A DNA stretch of 25,920 nucleotides from an uncultured Oscillospiraceae bacterium (GTDB taxonomy: Bacteria > Bacillota > Clostridia > Oscillospirales > Ruminococcaceae), in assembly GCA_910586535.1 (NCBI GenBank), contig CAJUHS010000024.1:1-25920 (forward strand), written 5' to 3'. A program made the position numbers and the translations under genes. Numbering within the stretch: the stretch's first letter is position 1; every line of letters begins with the position of its first letter. A model generated the notes under the pieces. The model saw nothing but the letters and a program-made list of their open reading frames with translations. It was not told the DNA's origin and searched no databases. This document shows positions 1-6,910 of this stretch, piece by piece.

Positions 1-1
1 C

Positions 2-1255
2 GATTCCGAAAAGTTTGATTATATCCGTGACATTTACGATGAAATTTTAGCAGAAGTTGACCGCAGAGAAAATGAAATAGTACAGTCGGGCGTTGAGGGT
101 CACGAGGACGAATTAGAGGAACTTGCAAAGCAGTATGAAAATTACGTAGATAAAAAGGCTGATATACTCAACGATGAATTTCAATGTGAGATAGATTATA
201 TCGAAAGACTGAAAAAAGAGTACGATAGTCTCATAGACAAACGTATAGACCGCTATGAAGACGAAAAGAAAGCCATAGAGGATAAATACGACGCTGAAAT
301 CAAATCCATTGACGAAACCATTGACGCGCTTAAAGGCAAGAACAATGAGACTTCCAAAGCCATAGAGTTAAAAAATGCAATGCAAGACCTTGAAAACTCT
401 AAACAGCGTACAAGAATGGTTTACGGTTCTGACGGTACTGTTACTTACAGACAAGATACCGAAAAGGTTGAGGAAGCACAGCAAAAGGTTGACGATATTA
501 AGCTTGATATTCTTATTGACAGTTTGGAGAAGCAGAAAAAAGCAAAGGAAGCCGAAAAGGACGCTGCACTTCAGACCTATGAGACAATGGTTACTGATTT
601 GGAACAGCAGAAAAAAGACAGAGATCAATTCTTTTCCGATGTTTTGGAGAAGCTTGATAACATCAACAATCCGCAGTCTGCAGAGAGTATCGACCGTGTT
701 ATTGATAAAGCGTATGCCGACGATCCGAAAGAAGCTGAAAGGATTAAGCAGAAATTAAAAGACAGCGATATTGAAAATTCGGATAAAAAGAACAGCAATC
801 AATACGATGATGATACTGTTAAAAAAGCTTCTTTGTCAAAGACTGAAACCAACTCGGCAAATGAAAATAAAAACAGTGTACAGATAACGCAAATAAACAA
901 TATGGACACCTTTATGAAGCGGTTGTATGAAAAGTCGGGTAATACGCCAGATGCTTATGACCGTTGGAAACGTGGAGAATATGACGAAGCATTTAAACGA
1001 ATGGTTGGTATACCTTTTGATAAACCCTTTGCAAATAGAACTACGACCTCAAACATTGATGAAACTATTAATAAAATGAATGCTATCAAAGTTAATCCGC
1101 AGTCTGTGAATGTTACCACCGGTGACATTGTTATTCAAAATCCTGTAGGAGACGCACAACAGTTAGCTAACGAAGTTAAAAACCAAATATACAAAGAGGC
1201 TATGATGGAACTTCCTAATGCTTTTCAAAAGCAAATATACAGTAATTTGAAATAG
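2..1255 (+). CDS. C-terminal part of a phage tail tape-measure-like coiled-coil protein (5' truncated by the window)
   Basis: The reading frame is open from base 2, so at least 417 codons are present and the true start lies upstream. The visible N-terminal two thirds is strongly charged (E, K, D, Q) with heptad-like spacing, as in long coiled coils. The last 100 residues are more globular and end with a segment containing GDIVIQNPVGDAQQLA and a short helical tail. Long coiled coils with this kind of C-terminus are typical of tail tape-measure proteins, which set tail length and are found in prophages of Clostridia. No catalytic motif is visible. The product assignment rests on composition, C-terminal style and the neighbouring integrase, not on a signature motif; another structural or surface coiled-coil protein is possible. 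Confidence 0.6.
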   Translation, partial: DSEKFDYIRDIYDEILAEVDRRENEIVQSGVEGHEDELEELAKQYENYVDKKADILNDEFQCEIDYIERLKKEYDSLIDKRIDRYEDEKKAIEDKYDAEIKSIDETIDALKGKNNETSKAIELKNAMQDLENSKQRTRMVYGSDGTVTYRQDTEKVEEAQQKVDDIKLDILIDSLEKQKKAKEAEKDAALQTYETMVTDLEQQKKDRDQFFSDVLEKLDNINNPQSAESIDRVIDKAYADDPKEAERIKQKLKDSDIENSDKKNSNQYDDDTVKKASLSKTETNSANENKNSVQITQINNMDTFMKRLYEKSGNTPDAYDRWKRGEYDEAFKRMVGIPFDKPFANRTTTSNIDETINKMNAIKVNPQSVNVTTGDIVIQNPVGDAQQLANEVKNQIYKEAMMELPNAFQKQIYSNLK

Positions 1256-1260
1256 TTATT

Positions 1261-1288
1261 ATATACCCCGCTTTCGGGCGGGGTATAT
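1261..1288. terminator. Strong hairpin after the tail-like gene
   Basis: A perfect 11-bp stem (1261-1271 with 1278-1288) with a 6-nt loop starts six bases after the stop codon of the tail-like gene. The bases that follow are AT-rich but there is no clean T-run, so it is either a weak intrinsic terminator or an mRNA 3'-end stabiliser. Confidence 0.5.
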
Positions 1289-1313
1289 CTAAATTAAAAA
1301 GTGAGGTAAATCA

Positions 1314-1808
1314 ATGCAAAGAAATTTATTTGAAACTATAGCAGATTTAACAAACCAAATGGTTAAACACAAATTAAAAAAAGCTTCCTTTGACAAATCG
1401 TACAGCGGTATAATTTCAGATATATTATTTGAGCCAGATACACCAATAGACAGTTCTAAATTCGGTACATATAAAATAAGATTCGGTACTGCTGAAAAGA
1501 TTGTCAGACTTAACGATGATTTTGTACACGAAATAGGAGAGCGCGTAGAGGTTCACGTCTATGAGAACAATCCTAACCACATTGTTGTAGAGCCTGTTAT
1601 TAAAAGTATTCCACCTAAAAGAATTGATTATGATAAAGATAAAAATGCGTATGTAGAACACAGAATTGTTAAAACAAAAGGCAAAACATATGAGACAATA
1701 AAGGAATATAAAAATACAGTAAAAGAAAATGACGATGGCAGTTATGAGGTTACGGAAATGAAATTGCCGGACGATCATACTATAAAATTTGAGGGCTTTG
1801 ATATATAA
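1314..1808 (+). CDS. Unknown prophage-associated protein, 164 aa
   Basis: An ATG with a good ribosome binding site (GTGAGG, about 8 nt upstream) opens a 164-codon frame. The protein is hydrophilic, with no signal peptide or membrane segment. Residues 25-95 look like a beta-rich fold, followed by a lysine-rich stretch and a C-terminal beta segment (DDGSYEVTEMKLPDDH). I do not recognise the family. Its position between the tail-like gene and the recombination genes suggests a prophage accessory or virion-related protein. AT-rich codon use matches the rest of the element and differs from the chromosomal genes to the right. Confidence 0.65.
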   Translation: MQRNLFETIADLTNQMVKHKLKKASFDKSYSGIISDILFEPDTPIDSSKFGTYKIRFGTAEKIVRLNDDFVHEIGERVEVHVYENNPNHIVVEPVIKSIPPKRIDYDKDKNAYVEHRIVKTKGKTYETIKEYKNTVKENDDGSYEVTEMKLPDDHTIKFEGFDI

Positions 1809-1852
1809 ATTATATGTTTAATAAAATATTAGTTTTATTTTCGAGGTGATTT

Positions 1853-2296
1853 TTGAATTTGGGTAGAAAAAAGAAATATAAAAATGCAGAGCCTGTAAAA
1901 ATGTACACCTGTAAATGGTGCGGTGAAAGCAAACGTGAGGATAAATTTTTTAAGTGCTGTATAAATCGCGACGTGCTTATTTGTTCTGATTGTATCAAGA
2001 AAAAATATGAGGAAATATGCGCTAAACGTGAAAAGGTTTTGGCAATTATAATTTGCTGTCATTATTTGGATATTGCATTTTACAAATACATATATGACAG
2101 TCTTGGAGATAAACAGGGAATAGGATATTATGTACGCCAATTGAATTTAGCGCAAAACGATCCCGATAATTTTGAGAAGGGATTGTTGCACAATAACATA
2201 GTCGGATATAGCGAAACCGATAAACGGATTGACAATGCTAAAAAGAATTTGGATAAAATTATTGAAAATATAATCGAGGTGCGGAATGACATTTAA
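1853..2296 (+). CDS. Unknown zinc-ribbon-like phage protein, 147 aa, TTG start
   Basis: The frame opens with TTG preceded by a strong ribosome binding site (GAGGTGAT, 1843-1850), which decides the start; no earlier ATG is in frame. The N-terminus is basic (GRKKKYK). Residues 19-46 hold a Cys-pair pattern (YTCKWCGES, then FKCC and ICSDC) that fits a zinc ribbon or knuckle. The rest is predicted alpha-helical, ending in a lysine/asparagine-rich helix. Zinc-ribbon proteins with this sort of N-terminus occur in prophages of Clostridia, but I cannot name the family. A nucleic-acid-binding role is inferred only from the Cys motif and the basic N-terminus. Confidence 0.65.
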   Translation: MNLGRKKKYKNAEPVKMYTCKWCGESKREDKFFKCCINRDVLICSDCIKKKYEEICAKREKVLAIIICCHYLDIAFYKYIYDSLGDKQGIGYYVRQLNLAQNDPDNFEKGLLHNNIVGYSETDKRIDNAKKNLDKIIENIIEVRNDI

Positions 2297-2325
2297 AATT
2301 ATGGGAAAGGATATACTGTTAAATA

Positions 2326-2517
2326 ATGGAATGCAAAAATATATTTGAGAACTATCCCGACGTTGTGGGTGTAGACGATTTGACACATATGTTAAATATA
2401 GGAAAGAATAAGGCTTATGAGCTTGTGAACGAGAATAAAATTCAGAGTATTAAAATCGGCAGGAAGCATATTATACCAAAATTCAGAGTTGTAGAATTTT
2501 TACATAATGTTAAATAA
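2326..2517 (+). CDS. Excisionase-like helix-turn-helix DNA-binding protein, 63 aa
   Basis: This short protein has the layout of the excisionase/MerR-type HTH family: a first helix (VDDLTHMLNIGKNKAYELV) leading into a wing-like segment (NKIQSIKIGRKHIIPKFRV). The pattern 'GKNKAYELV…IKIGR…IPK' is typical of small Xis-like proteins. Such proteins bend DNA at att sites and steer the integrase toward excision. It lies 94 bp upstream of the integrase start, in the same direction, as expected for a xis-int pair. The ribosome binding site is weak (GGAAAGG about 15 nt upstream). A simple transcription regulator is the main alternative. Confidence 0.75.
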   Translation: MECKNIFENYPDVVGVDDLTHMLNIGKNKAYELVNENKIQSIKIGRKHIIPKFRVVEFLHNVK

Positions 2518-2531
2518 ATATTAAAACCAGT

Positions 2532-2563
2532 TTGACTGTCTGCTGTTGCTGATATGTTATAAT
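2532..2563 (+). promoter_or_regulatory. Probable integrase promoter with extended -10
   Basis: TGTTATAATG gives a consensus TATAAT (2558-2563) with an upstream TG (extended -10). A TTGACT -35-like hexamer lies at 2532-2537, but the 20-bp spacing is long, so the extended -10 probably carries most of the activity. The -10 sits in the loop of the inverted repeat at 2535-2586. Confidence 0.6.
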
Positions 2564-2586
2564 GGACTTGTCAAACAGCAGACGGT
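2535..2586. repeat. 13-bp inverted repeat surrounding the integrase -10
   Basis: The left arm ACTGTCTGCTGTT (2535-2547) is repeated in inverse as AACAGCAGACGGT (2574-2586), with one G-T mismatch position. The 26-bp interval contains the TATAAT. The left arm overlaps the -35 and the right arm lies in the expected 5' leader. It fits an operator bound by a dimeric or looping regulator, or an integrase/Xis arm site. An RNA hairpin in the leader is less likely, because the left arm would lie upstream of the transcription start. Confidence 0.55.
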
Positions 2587-2611
2587 TGTTATTTTAGGAG
2601 GTTGTTGTATA

Positions 2612-3742
2612 ATGACAGGCAGTCTGCAAATAAAAAACGGTAAATATTATGCCGTGTTGAATTTTAAGGACAACGAGGGTAAACGACGGCAAAAATGGAT
2701 TTCCCTTGATATGGAAATCAAGAATAACAAGCGTAAAGCAGAACAGGCTTTAAAGAAGCTTGTTGCGGAGTACGAGTCAAAAAAGATTGATATAATCAAT
2801 AAACAATCCTTTTCGGACTTTATGGGCGAATGGCTTAAGGTTATAAAGGCAAGCGTGAAACTCAATACATATAATGGTTATAAATTTCATTATAACAAGC
2901 ACATTAAGCCTTATTTTGATAAGTTGGGTGTTGCTGTTGTGGATTTAACACCTATGCACATTCAAAATTACTACAATAGCAAGATTTCAGAGGGGCTATC
3001 GGCAAGTACCGTTAAAAGACAACACGCCAATATACATAAGGCGTTGGACTGTGCTTTGAGAATGAACATCATACCATATAATCCCGCTGACCGTATTACG
3101 CTTCCAAAGCGAGAACACTATACGGGCAAGTTTTATGACGAAAGCCAATTAAAACAGCTTATGGAGATATGTAAAGGTACTCCAATAGAAAGTTGTGTGT
3201 TTCTTACTGTTAATTATGGCTTCAGGCGCAGCGAAGTACTTGGATTGAAATGGAGTGCTGTAAACTTTACAGAAAATACCATTACAGTAAATCATACGGC
3301 TGTTTTAACGATTGGAGGCGTAGTGTATGAGGATTCCACCAAAAATAAAGCAAGCCTTAGAACGTTACCACTTACAGACGGTGTAAAGAGTTATCTTTTG
3401 GAGCTAAGAGAACATCAAAAGGATATGGAAGAACAATTTGGAGATTGTTACCATAAAAGCGAGTATATTTGTACTTATGATGACGGACGGGAAATTCCAC
3501 CAGATTATGTTACACACAAATTTGCTAAAATCCTTGCTACAAGCGATTTGCCTAAGATACGGTTTCACGATTTGAGACATTCCGCTGCTTCATTGCTTAT
3601 CAATTCTGGCTTCAATCTTAAAGAGGTACAGGAATGGTTAGGGCATAGCAACATTGCGACAACGGGTAACATATATTCCCATTTGCAGTATGCTTCCAAA
3701 GTCAATATGGCAAAGCGTTTCAACGAACTTCTAACAAAATAG
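2612..3742 (+). CDS. int: Tyrosine site-specific integrase, 376 aa
   Basis: Catalyses integration and excision of the element by strand exchange between att sites. The domain order is that of Tn916/phage-type integrases: N-terminal arm-binding beta domain (ITGSLQ-like start, residues 1-50), SAM-like core-binding domain (about 60-165), then the catalytic domain. Catalytic residues visible are the first Arg in FRRSEVLGLKW, a Lys in the beta-hairpin region (TKNKASLRTLPL), HDLRHSAAS (His and Arg), LGHSN (His) and the nucleophile Tyr in TGNIYSHL. The start at 2612 is chosen because AGGAGG (2596-2601) lies 10 nt upstream; an earlier in-frame ATG at 2546 lies inside the promoter. Length is usual for the family. 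Transcription is toward tRNA-Lys, the likely attachment site. Confidence 0.95.
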   Translation: MTGSLQIKNGKYYAVLNFKDNEGKRRQKWISLDMEIKNNKRKAEQALKKLVAEYESKKIDIINKQSFSDFMGEWLKVIKASVKLNTYNGYKFHYNKHIKPYFDKLGVAVVDLTPMHIQNYYNSKISEGLSASTVKRQHANIHKALDCALRMNIIPYNPADRITLPKREHYTGKFYDESQLKQLMEICKGTPIESCVFLTVNYGFRRSEVLGLKWSAVNFTENTITVNHTAVLTIGGVVYEDSTKNKASLRTLPLTDGVKSYLLELREHQKDMEEQFGDCYHKSEYICTYDDGREIPPDYVTHKFAKILATSDLPKIRFHDLRHSAASLLINSGFNLKEVQEWLGHSNIATTGNIYSHLQYASKVNMAKRFNELLTK

Positions 3743-3787
3743 TGTGTGTTAGAAAAGTGTTAGAAATCAGTAGAACATAAAAAGAAA

Positions 3788-3818
3788 TACGTTGTCTGAA
3801 AAGGTTTCAAACAACGTA
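3788..3818. terminator. Hairpin downstream of the integrase gene
   Basis: The arms TACGTTGT (3788-3795) and ACAACGTA (3811-3818) continue inward as TGAAA/TTTCA after one mismatch, giving a 13-bp stem with a 3-nt loop. The T-run (TTTTT at 3829-3833) starts about ten bases after the stem, so it may be a weak terminator. An integrase arm-site role is also possible because it lies between int and the att site. Confidence 0.5.
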
Positions 3819-3834
3819 CCTATGGGGATTTTTC

Positions 3835-3910
3835 TGGTGAGCCATTGGGGATTTGAACCCCAGACCCTTTGATTAAAAGTCAAATGCTCTGCCGACTGAG
3901 CTAATGGCTC
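3835..3910 (-). tRNA. tRNA-Lys: tRNA-Lys (anticodon UUU), probable attachment site
   Basis: On the minus strand the sequence folds as a full 76-nt cloverleaf. The acceptor GAGCCAT pairs with ATGGCTC, followed by A and an encoded CCA. The anticodon loop is CTTTTAA (UUU, Lys) and the T-arm is GGTTCAAAT-like. The 3' end faces the integrase gene, 92 bp away, as expected for a tRNA att site whose sequence is restored by the element. Confidence 0.95.
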
Positions 3911-3938
3911 ATTATGATAGAAATCACAATGCTTAATT

Positions 3939-3967
3939 ATTATATCAAAATCGGCAGGCTATGTCAA
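3939..3967 (-). promoter_or_regulatory. Consensus promoter of tRNA-Lys
   Basis: Read on the minus strand, TTGACA (3962-3967) and TATAAT (3939-3944) are separated by 17 bp, about 28 bp upstream of the mature tRNA 5' end. All twelve consensus positions match. Confidence 0.85.
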
Positions 3968-4036
3968 GCATTTAAGAGATATTTGTTTAAAATGCTAAAA
4001 AAAAGAATTTTAATTTGCTATTTTTGTGAAACAAAA

Positions 4037-4555
4037 CTAATAACTTCCTAAAAGTAGTCTGACTGTAAGAGCACTTAAAATAAAACCGGTGAAATCTGCG
4101 GTGAGAGACGAAGCTATAGCATGGCGAGTCTTCTTTACGCCGGTTATACCGTAGTAAACCGCTATAGTGTAAAAAGTGGTTTCTGTAGACCCTATTATAA
4201 CACTTGCAACACGTCCCGCAAAGCTGTCGGGAGATACGTCATTCAAGATAGATTCAAACACAGCAAGCGCCCCGCTGCCAGAAACGGGACGTATTATAGC
4301 CAACGGTATGCACTCTTCTGGAAATCCAAGAAATCCCGTAACAGGCGATATTGCTTCAGAAATTACTTCCAGCGCTCCGGAGGCTTTAAACATTCCTATT
4401 GCTGTCATAAGCGCTATCAGAGCGGGGAGCACGTCAAAAGCTGCTTTTAAATTTTCTGCTGCGCCCTCTGTAAATTCACTGAAAATGTCCACGCGTCTTA
4501 TCAGTCCGATTATCATTATCAAGGCAATGAAAAACGGAATTACAAAATCACTCAT
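4037..4555 (-). CDS. spmB: Spore maturation protein B
   Basis: A 172-aa integral membrane protein with several hydrophobic helices and the SpmB signature region (PVSGSGALAVFESIL, then GSTETTFYTIAVYYG). SpmA and SpmB belong to the nucleoside-recognition/Gate domain membrane family; in Bacillus they are needed for spore core dehydration and full heat resistance. The length is close to the usual 175-180 residues. The ATG overlaps the spmA stop by 4 bp (ATGA), so the two genes are translationally coupled. No clear terminator follows before tRNA-Lys. Confidence 0.93.
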   Translation of the reverse strand: MSDFVIPFFIALIMIIGLIRRVDIFSEFTEGAAENLKAAFDVLPALIALMTAIGMFKASGALEVISEAISPVTGFLGFPEECIPLAIIRPVSGSGALAVFESILNDVSPDSFAGRVASVIIGSTETTFYTIAVYYGITGVKKTRHAIASSLTADFTGFILSALTVRLLLGSY

Positions 4556-5142
4556 TTTCCGCCTCTTTTCATAAAACCGTCAAGAGCCGCAGCAGAAATA
4601 AGTCCTGCGGCAAGAGCACATATCGAAGTTATCAGTACGCACGGGAAAATTTCCATAGGCGCGTCAGAACCGTGCTTTAGGCGTATTGAAGCGGCAGTTG
4701 TGGGAATAAGCGTTATTGATGCCGTATTCAGTACTATAAAAATTATCATGTTTCTGCTTGTGGTATCTCCGGGTTTTTCCTCTTGTTCAAGGCGGCGCAT
4801 TGCTTCAAGTCCCAAGGGAGTGGCTGCATTTCCCAGACCGAGAAGATTGGCGGTTATATTCATGCATATTGCGTGAAAGGCTTTTCCGTTCATGTCAAGC
4901 CCCTTGAAAAGACGCTTAAGAAACGGTCTGAACAATGCAGACAAAGAGTCTGTAAGCTTTGCTTTTTCAGCCACGCGCATAAGACCGCCCCACATGCACA
5001 TTCCGCCAAGCAGGTATAAAAACAGGTTTACCGCTTCAACACAGGAATTAAGCGCTGCTTCTCCGACGCGGGGCATATTTCCCGTAAATGCTCCGAAAAC
5101 AGCTGATACTATAAGCATTAGTGCAAATATCCATTTTATCAT
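4552..5142 (-). CDS. spmA: Spore maturation protein A
   Basis: A 196-aa integral membrane protein, the partner of SpmB. It starts with a membrane helix (residues 4-22) and contains the SpmA hallmark NITANLLGLGNAATPLG followed by LEAMRRL, plus NTASITLIPTTAASIR. These glycine/asparagine-rich loops are characteristic of the family. A ribosome binding site (TAAGGAG) precedes the ATG by about 7 nt. It is the first gene of a two-gene operon with spmB and is transcribed away from the AbrB-like gene. Strains in which sporulation has been lost may keep these genes, so presence alone does not prove spore formation. Confidence 0.93.
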   Translation of the reverse strand: MIKWIFALMLIVSAVFGAFTGNMPRVGEAALNSCVEAVNLFLYLLGGMCMWGGLMRVAEKAKLTDSLSALFRPFLKRLFKGLDMNGKAFHAICMNITANLLGLGNAATPLGLEAMRRLEQEEKPGDTTSRNMIIFIVLNTASITLIPTTAASIRLKHGSDAPMEIFPCVLITSICALAAGLISAAALDGFMKRGGK

Positions 5143-5225
5143 TTGTTTTACTCCTTATTATTGTTTTTTGCAGCCAAAATTCCCTTTGCGTGTTCAGTTT
5201 ATAAAAAATTTGGACAAAGGAAATA

Positions 5226-5266
5226 ATTGTTAAACAATATTCATAAAAAGGTAAATATTGTTAACA
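5226..5266. promoter_or_regulatory. Paired ATTGTTAA motifs upstream of the AbrB-like gene
   Basis: ATTGTTAAACAAT (5226-5238, a 6-bp inverted repeat with 1-bp centre) and ATTGTTAACA (5257-5266) share ATTGTTAA in direct orientation, with starts 31 bp apart, about three helical turns. They lie just upstream of the -35 at 5276 and also between this gene and divergent spmA. Candidate operator pair; the binding protein is not known, and autoregulation by the AbrB-like protein is one option. Confidence 0.45.
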
Positions 5267-5275
5267 TAATGTTTT

Positions 5276-5305
5276 TTGACATTTATATACAAATTATGTT
5301 ATAAT
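5276..5305 (+). promoter_or_regulatory. Promoter of the AbrB-like regulator
   Basis: TTGACA (5276-5281) and TATAAT (5300-5305) with 18-bp spacing and an extended -10 TG. This is a near-perfect vegetative promoter, 36 bp upstream of the ATG. Confidence 0.85.
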
Positions 5306-5340
5306 ATTACTGTAATCGAAACAAAAAGGAGGTCTTTTTT

Positions 5341-5580
5341 ATGAAGGCTACAGGAATTACAAGAAAAATCGACGAGCTTGGCAGGATCGTTCTCCCTATT
5401 GAGCTTAGACGCGGTCTGGGTATCGGCGAGAAAGATGCTCTCGAAATTTATGTTGAGGATGAAAAAATCATTCTCAAAAAGTACAAGCAGGCGTGCGCTT
5501 TTTGCGGCAGCGATGAGAATATTGTTGAGTTCAAGGGAAAATGCGTTTGCGCTGAGTGCATCACTCAGCTCAAAAAATAA
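5341..5580 (+). CDS. AbrB/SpoVT-type transition-state regulator with C-terminal zinc ribbon, 79 aa
   Basis: Residues 1-48 match the swapped-hairpin AbrB DNA-binding domain: ATGITRKIDELGRIVLPIE, then RRGLGIGEKDALEIYVED and a KIILKKY strand. Residues 50-77 carry two Cys pairs (CAFC and CVCAEC) that form a likely zinc ribbon replacing the AbrBC oligomerisation domain of Bacillus AbrB. Clostridial AbrB-type proteins of about 80 residues commonly have this form. They repress post-exponential genes. AGGAGG (5327-5332) precedes the ATG by 8 nt, and the consensus promoter predicts strong expression. Targets here are not known; the nearby TTGTTAAC repeats are candidates. Confidence 0.9.
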   Translation: MKATGITRKIDELGRIVLPIELRRGLGIGEKDALEIYVEDEKIILKKYKQACAFCGSDENIVEFKGKCVCAECITQLKK

Positions 5581-5651
5581 CTGCCTGTCTGATACATAAT
5601 ATGCCGAGGGTAAATGCAATATTCTTGTTCATTTTATATCTGAGGGGAACG

Positions 5652-5714
5652 ATGACAATTAAAATCAGACAAAGGGTCTCCGAAAGCAATTCCGGAAGGC
5701 CCTTGAGTTGTTAA
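5652..5714 (+). CDS. Possible 20-codon leader ORF before the HD-GYP gene
   Basis: ATG at 5652 with GAGGGG 4 nt upstream opens a 20-codon frame (MTIKIRQRVSESNSGRPLSC) ending at 5714, 53 bp before the chosen HD-GYP start. Most of it lies within a 36-nt hairpin. It could be a leader peptide, or chance; nothing confirms translation. Confidence 0.25.
   Translation: MTIKIRQRVSESNSGRPLSC
5670..5705 (+). other. Bulged 14-bp hairpin in the HD-GYP leader
   Basis: CAAAGGGTCTCCGAA pairs with TTCCGGAAGGCCCTTG around a 5-nt loop, with three single-base bulges. No T-run follows, so it is not a classical terminator of the AbrB-like gene. It may be a leader structure affecting translation or readthrough into the HD-GYP gene. 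Confidence 0.4.
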
Positions 5715-5767
5715 CAAATACCGGACAGCTTTACGGAGAAATTCTATTACACAGGGAGTTGACAGAT

Positions 5768-6868
5768 TTGGTTTTTGTAAGATCAGAGGAACTGCTTGCC
5801 GGGATGTGCCTTGCACGGGATATCCATTTTTACGATCCGTCCTCTCAGTCGTCGATGATCCTTAAAACAGGACAAAAACTGACTGATATGCAGGTAACCC
5901 AGCTTTGCAGCGCAAAACTGGACGGAGCGTACGTGGATACTGTCAGAAGCGAGGTACGCGTGGTATCTTCGATAAATCAGCAGATACGCAGAGAGGCTAT
6001 CTCCAATATCCACAGCTTAGCGGATAATTTCATAGACAGCAGCAAGGGAGTACAAAAAGGGGATGTTGAGGCGATAGGCAACACTACGCAAGAGCTTATC
6101 GACAGTCTTTCTTCACACAAGGATATACTCATAAATATCGCCGATATAAAGATGTACGACGATTATACCTATCACCACAGTCTGAGCGTTGCTATAATGG
6201 CGATTGCGATAGGGATAGAGCTTGGTTTGAATAATGAAATGCTTAACGAAATAGGTCTTGCAGGGCTTCTTCATGATATAGGAAAGGTAGCGATTCCGAT
6301 CGATATCATTACCAAACCGGGTAAGCTTACAGCTGAGGAATTTAACATTGTGAAAATGCACCCAGTCCATGCTGCGGCTCATCTGCATGAGCGTAATCTT
6401 GTAAACGAAAATATTTACCGAGGTATTGTGGGACACCATGAAAAGCTTGACGGTTCGGGATATCCCAATCATCTTAAGGACACGGAAATACATCCGTATG
6501 CAAGAATACTTGCAGTTGCGGACGTTTATGACGCTCTTACGTCAAACAGACCGTACCGTATACCGAGTCCTCCCAATGAGGCCATTGAGCTTATTATGGG
6601 CAGTGTCGGAACTCATTTTGACGACAGGGTAGTGCATGCGTTTCTCAGAAAAGTCGCGCCGTTCCCAACAGGTTCACACGTAAAGCTTTCAAACGGCGAG
6701 ACCGCATATGTCATGAAAAATTATCCCGACCAACCGCTTCGTCCCATGGTTGCAGTTATAGGTGCGGACAGAGTATACGACCTTTCGTGGGATTTGTCCT
6801 GTTTAAACATAGTAATAGTTGAGCTTCTTGAGGATAAAAAGCTTAACAGGACTCTTATTAATATGTAA
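5768..6868 (+). CDS. HD-GYP domain cyclic-di-GMP phosphodiesterase, about 366 aa
   Basis: HD-GYP proteins hydrolyse c-di-GMP, often fully to GMP, through a metal-dependent HD site. The frame contains YHHSLSVA, LLHDIGKVAIP (HD pair and Lys), KMHPVHA, GHHEKLDGSGYP (HHE and GYP) and AVADVYDALTSNRPYR, in the expected order. The preceding 110 residues hold a short N-terminal beta domain seen in stand-alone HD-GYP proteins, and there is no membrane segment or REC domain. TTG 5768 is chosen because AGGGAG lies 9 nt upstream and the product then begins (M)VFVRSEELLAGM, the usual start of relatives; another TTG at 5708 gives 20 more residues but sits beside the leader hairpin. About 80 residues after the catalytic core form a C-terminal domain (VKLSNGETAYVM). 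Confidence 0.9.
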   Translation: MVFVRSEELLAGMCLARDIHFYDPSSQSSMILKTGQKLTDMQVTQLCSAKLDGAYVDTVRSEVRVVSSINQQIRREAISNIHSLADNFIDSSKGVQKGDVEAIGNTTQELIDSLSSHKDILINIADIKMYDDYTYHHSLSVAIMAIAIGIELGLNNEMLNEIGLAGLLHDIGKVAIPIDIITKPGKLTAEEFNIVKMHPVHAAAHLHERNLVNENIYRGIVGHHEKLDGSGYPNHLKDTEIHPYARILAVADVYDALTSNRPYRIPSPPNEAIELIMGSVGTHFDDRVVHAFLRKVAPFPTGSHVKLSNGETAYVMKNYPDQPLRPMVAVIGADRVYDLSWDLSCLNIVIVELLEDKKLNRTLINM

Positions 6869-6875
6869 AAAATAA

Positions 6876-6910
6876 GGCAGCACTTCAAATTTGAAACGCT
6901 GCCGCTTTTT
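6876..6910. terminator. Bidirectional terminator between the HD-GYP gene and the response-regulator gene
   Basis: GGCAGC (6876-6881) pairs with GCTGCC (6898-6903), and the interval contains the palindrome TTCAAATTTGAA. TTTTT follows on the plus strand and TTATTTTTT on the minus strand, so it can end both convergent transcripts. Confidence 0.85.

Larger units (their letters stand above)
1..3834. mobile_element. Right (integrase-proximal) end of a prophage-like element integrated at tRNA-Lys
   Basis: A tail/tape-measure-like coiled-coil gene, two small unknown genes, an excisionase-like gene and a tyrosine integrase run in one direction up to the 3' end of a tRNA-Lys gene. Tyrosine integrases commonly target tRNA 3' ends and the integrase gene usually lies next to the att site, so the boundary is placed just left of the tRNA CCA. 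The left end, and the second att copy expected there, are outside the window. A structural gene this close to xis-int, with no repressor, lysin or holin between, could mean a deleted prophage or an unusual gene order. Element type (phage versus integrative plasmid) is inferred. Confidence 0.75.

Noticed and set aside
375..758. 127-codon frame overlapping the tail-like gene
   Set aside because: Alternative frame inside the open coiled-coil frame, with unlikely basic composition.
3823..3854. 9-bp direct repeat TGGGGATTT at 3823-3831 and 3846-3854 next to the tRNA-Lys gene
   Set aside because: Too short and too close together to be the attL/attR pair; the true second copy should be at the other end of the element. 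It may still be a remnant of an earlier integration.
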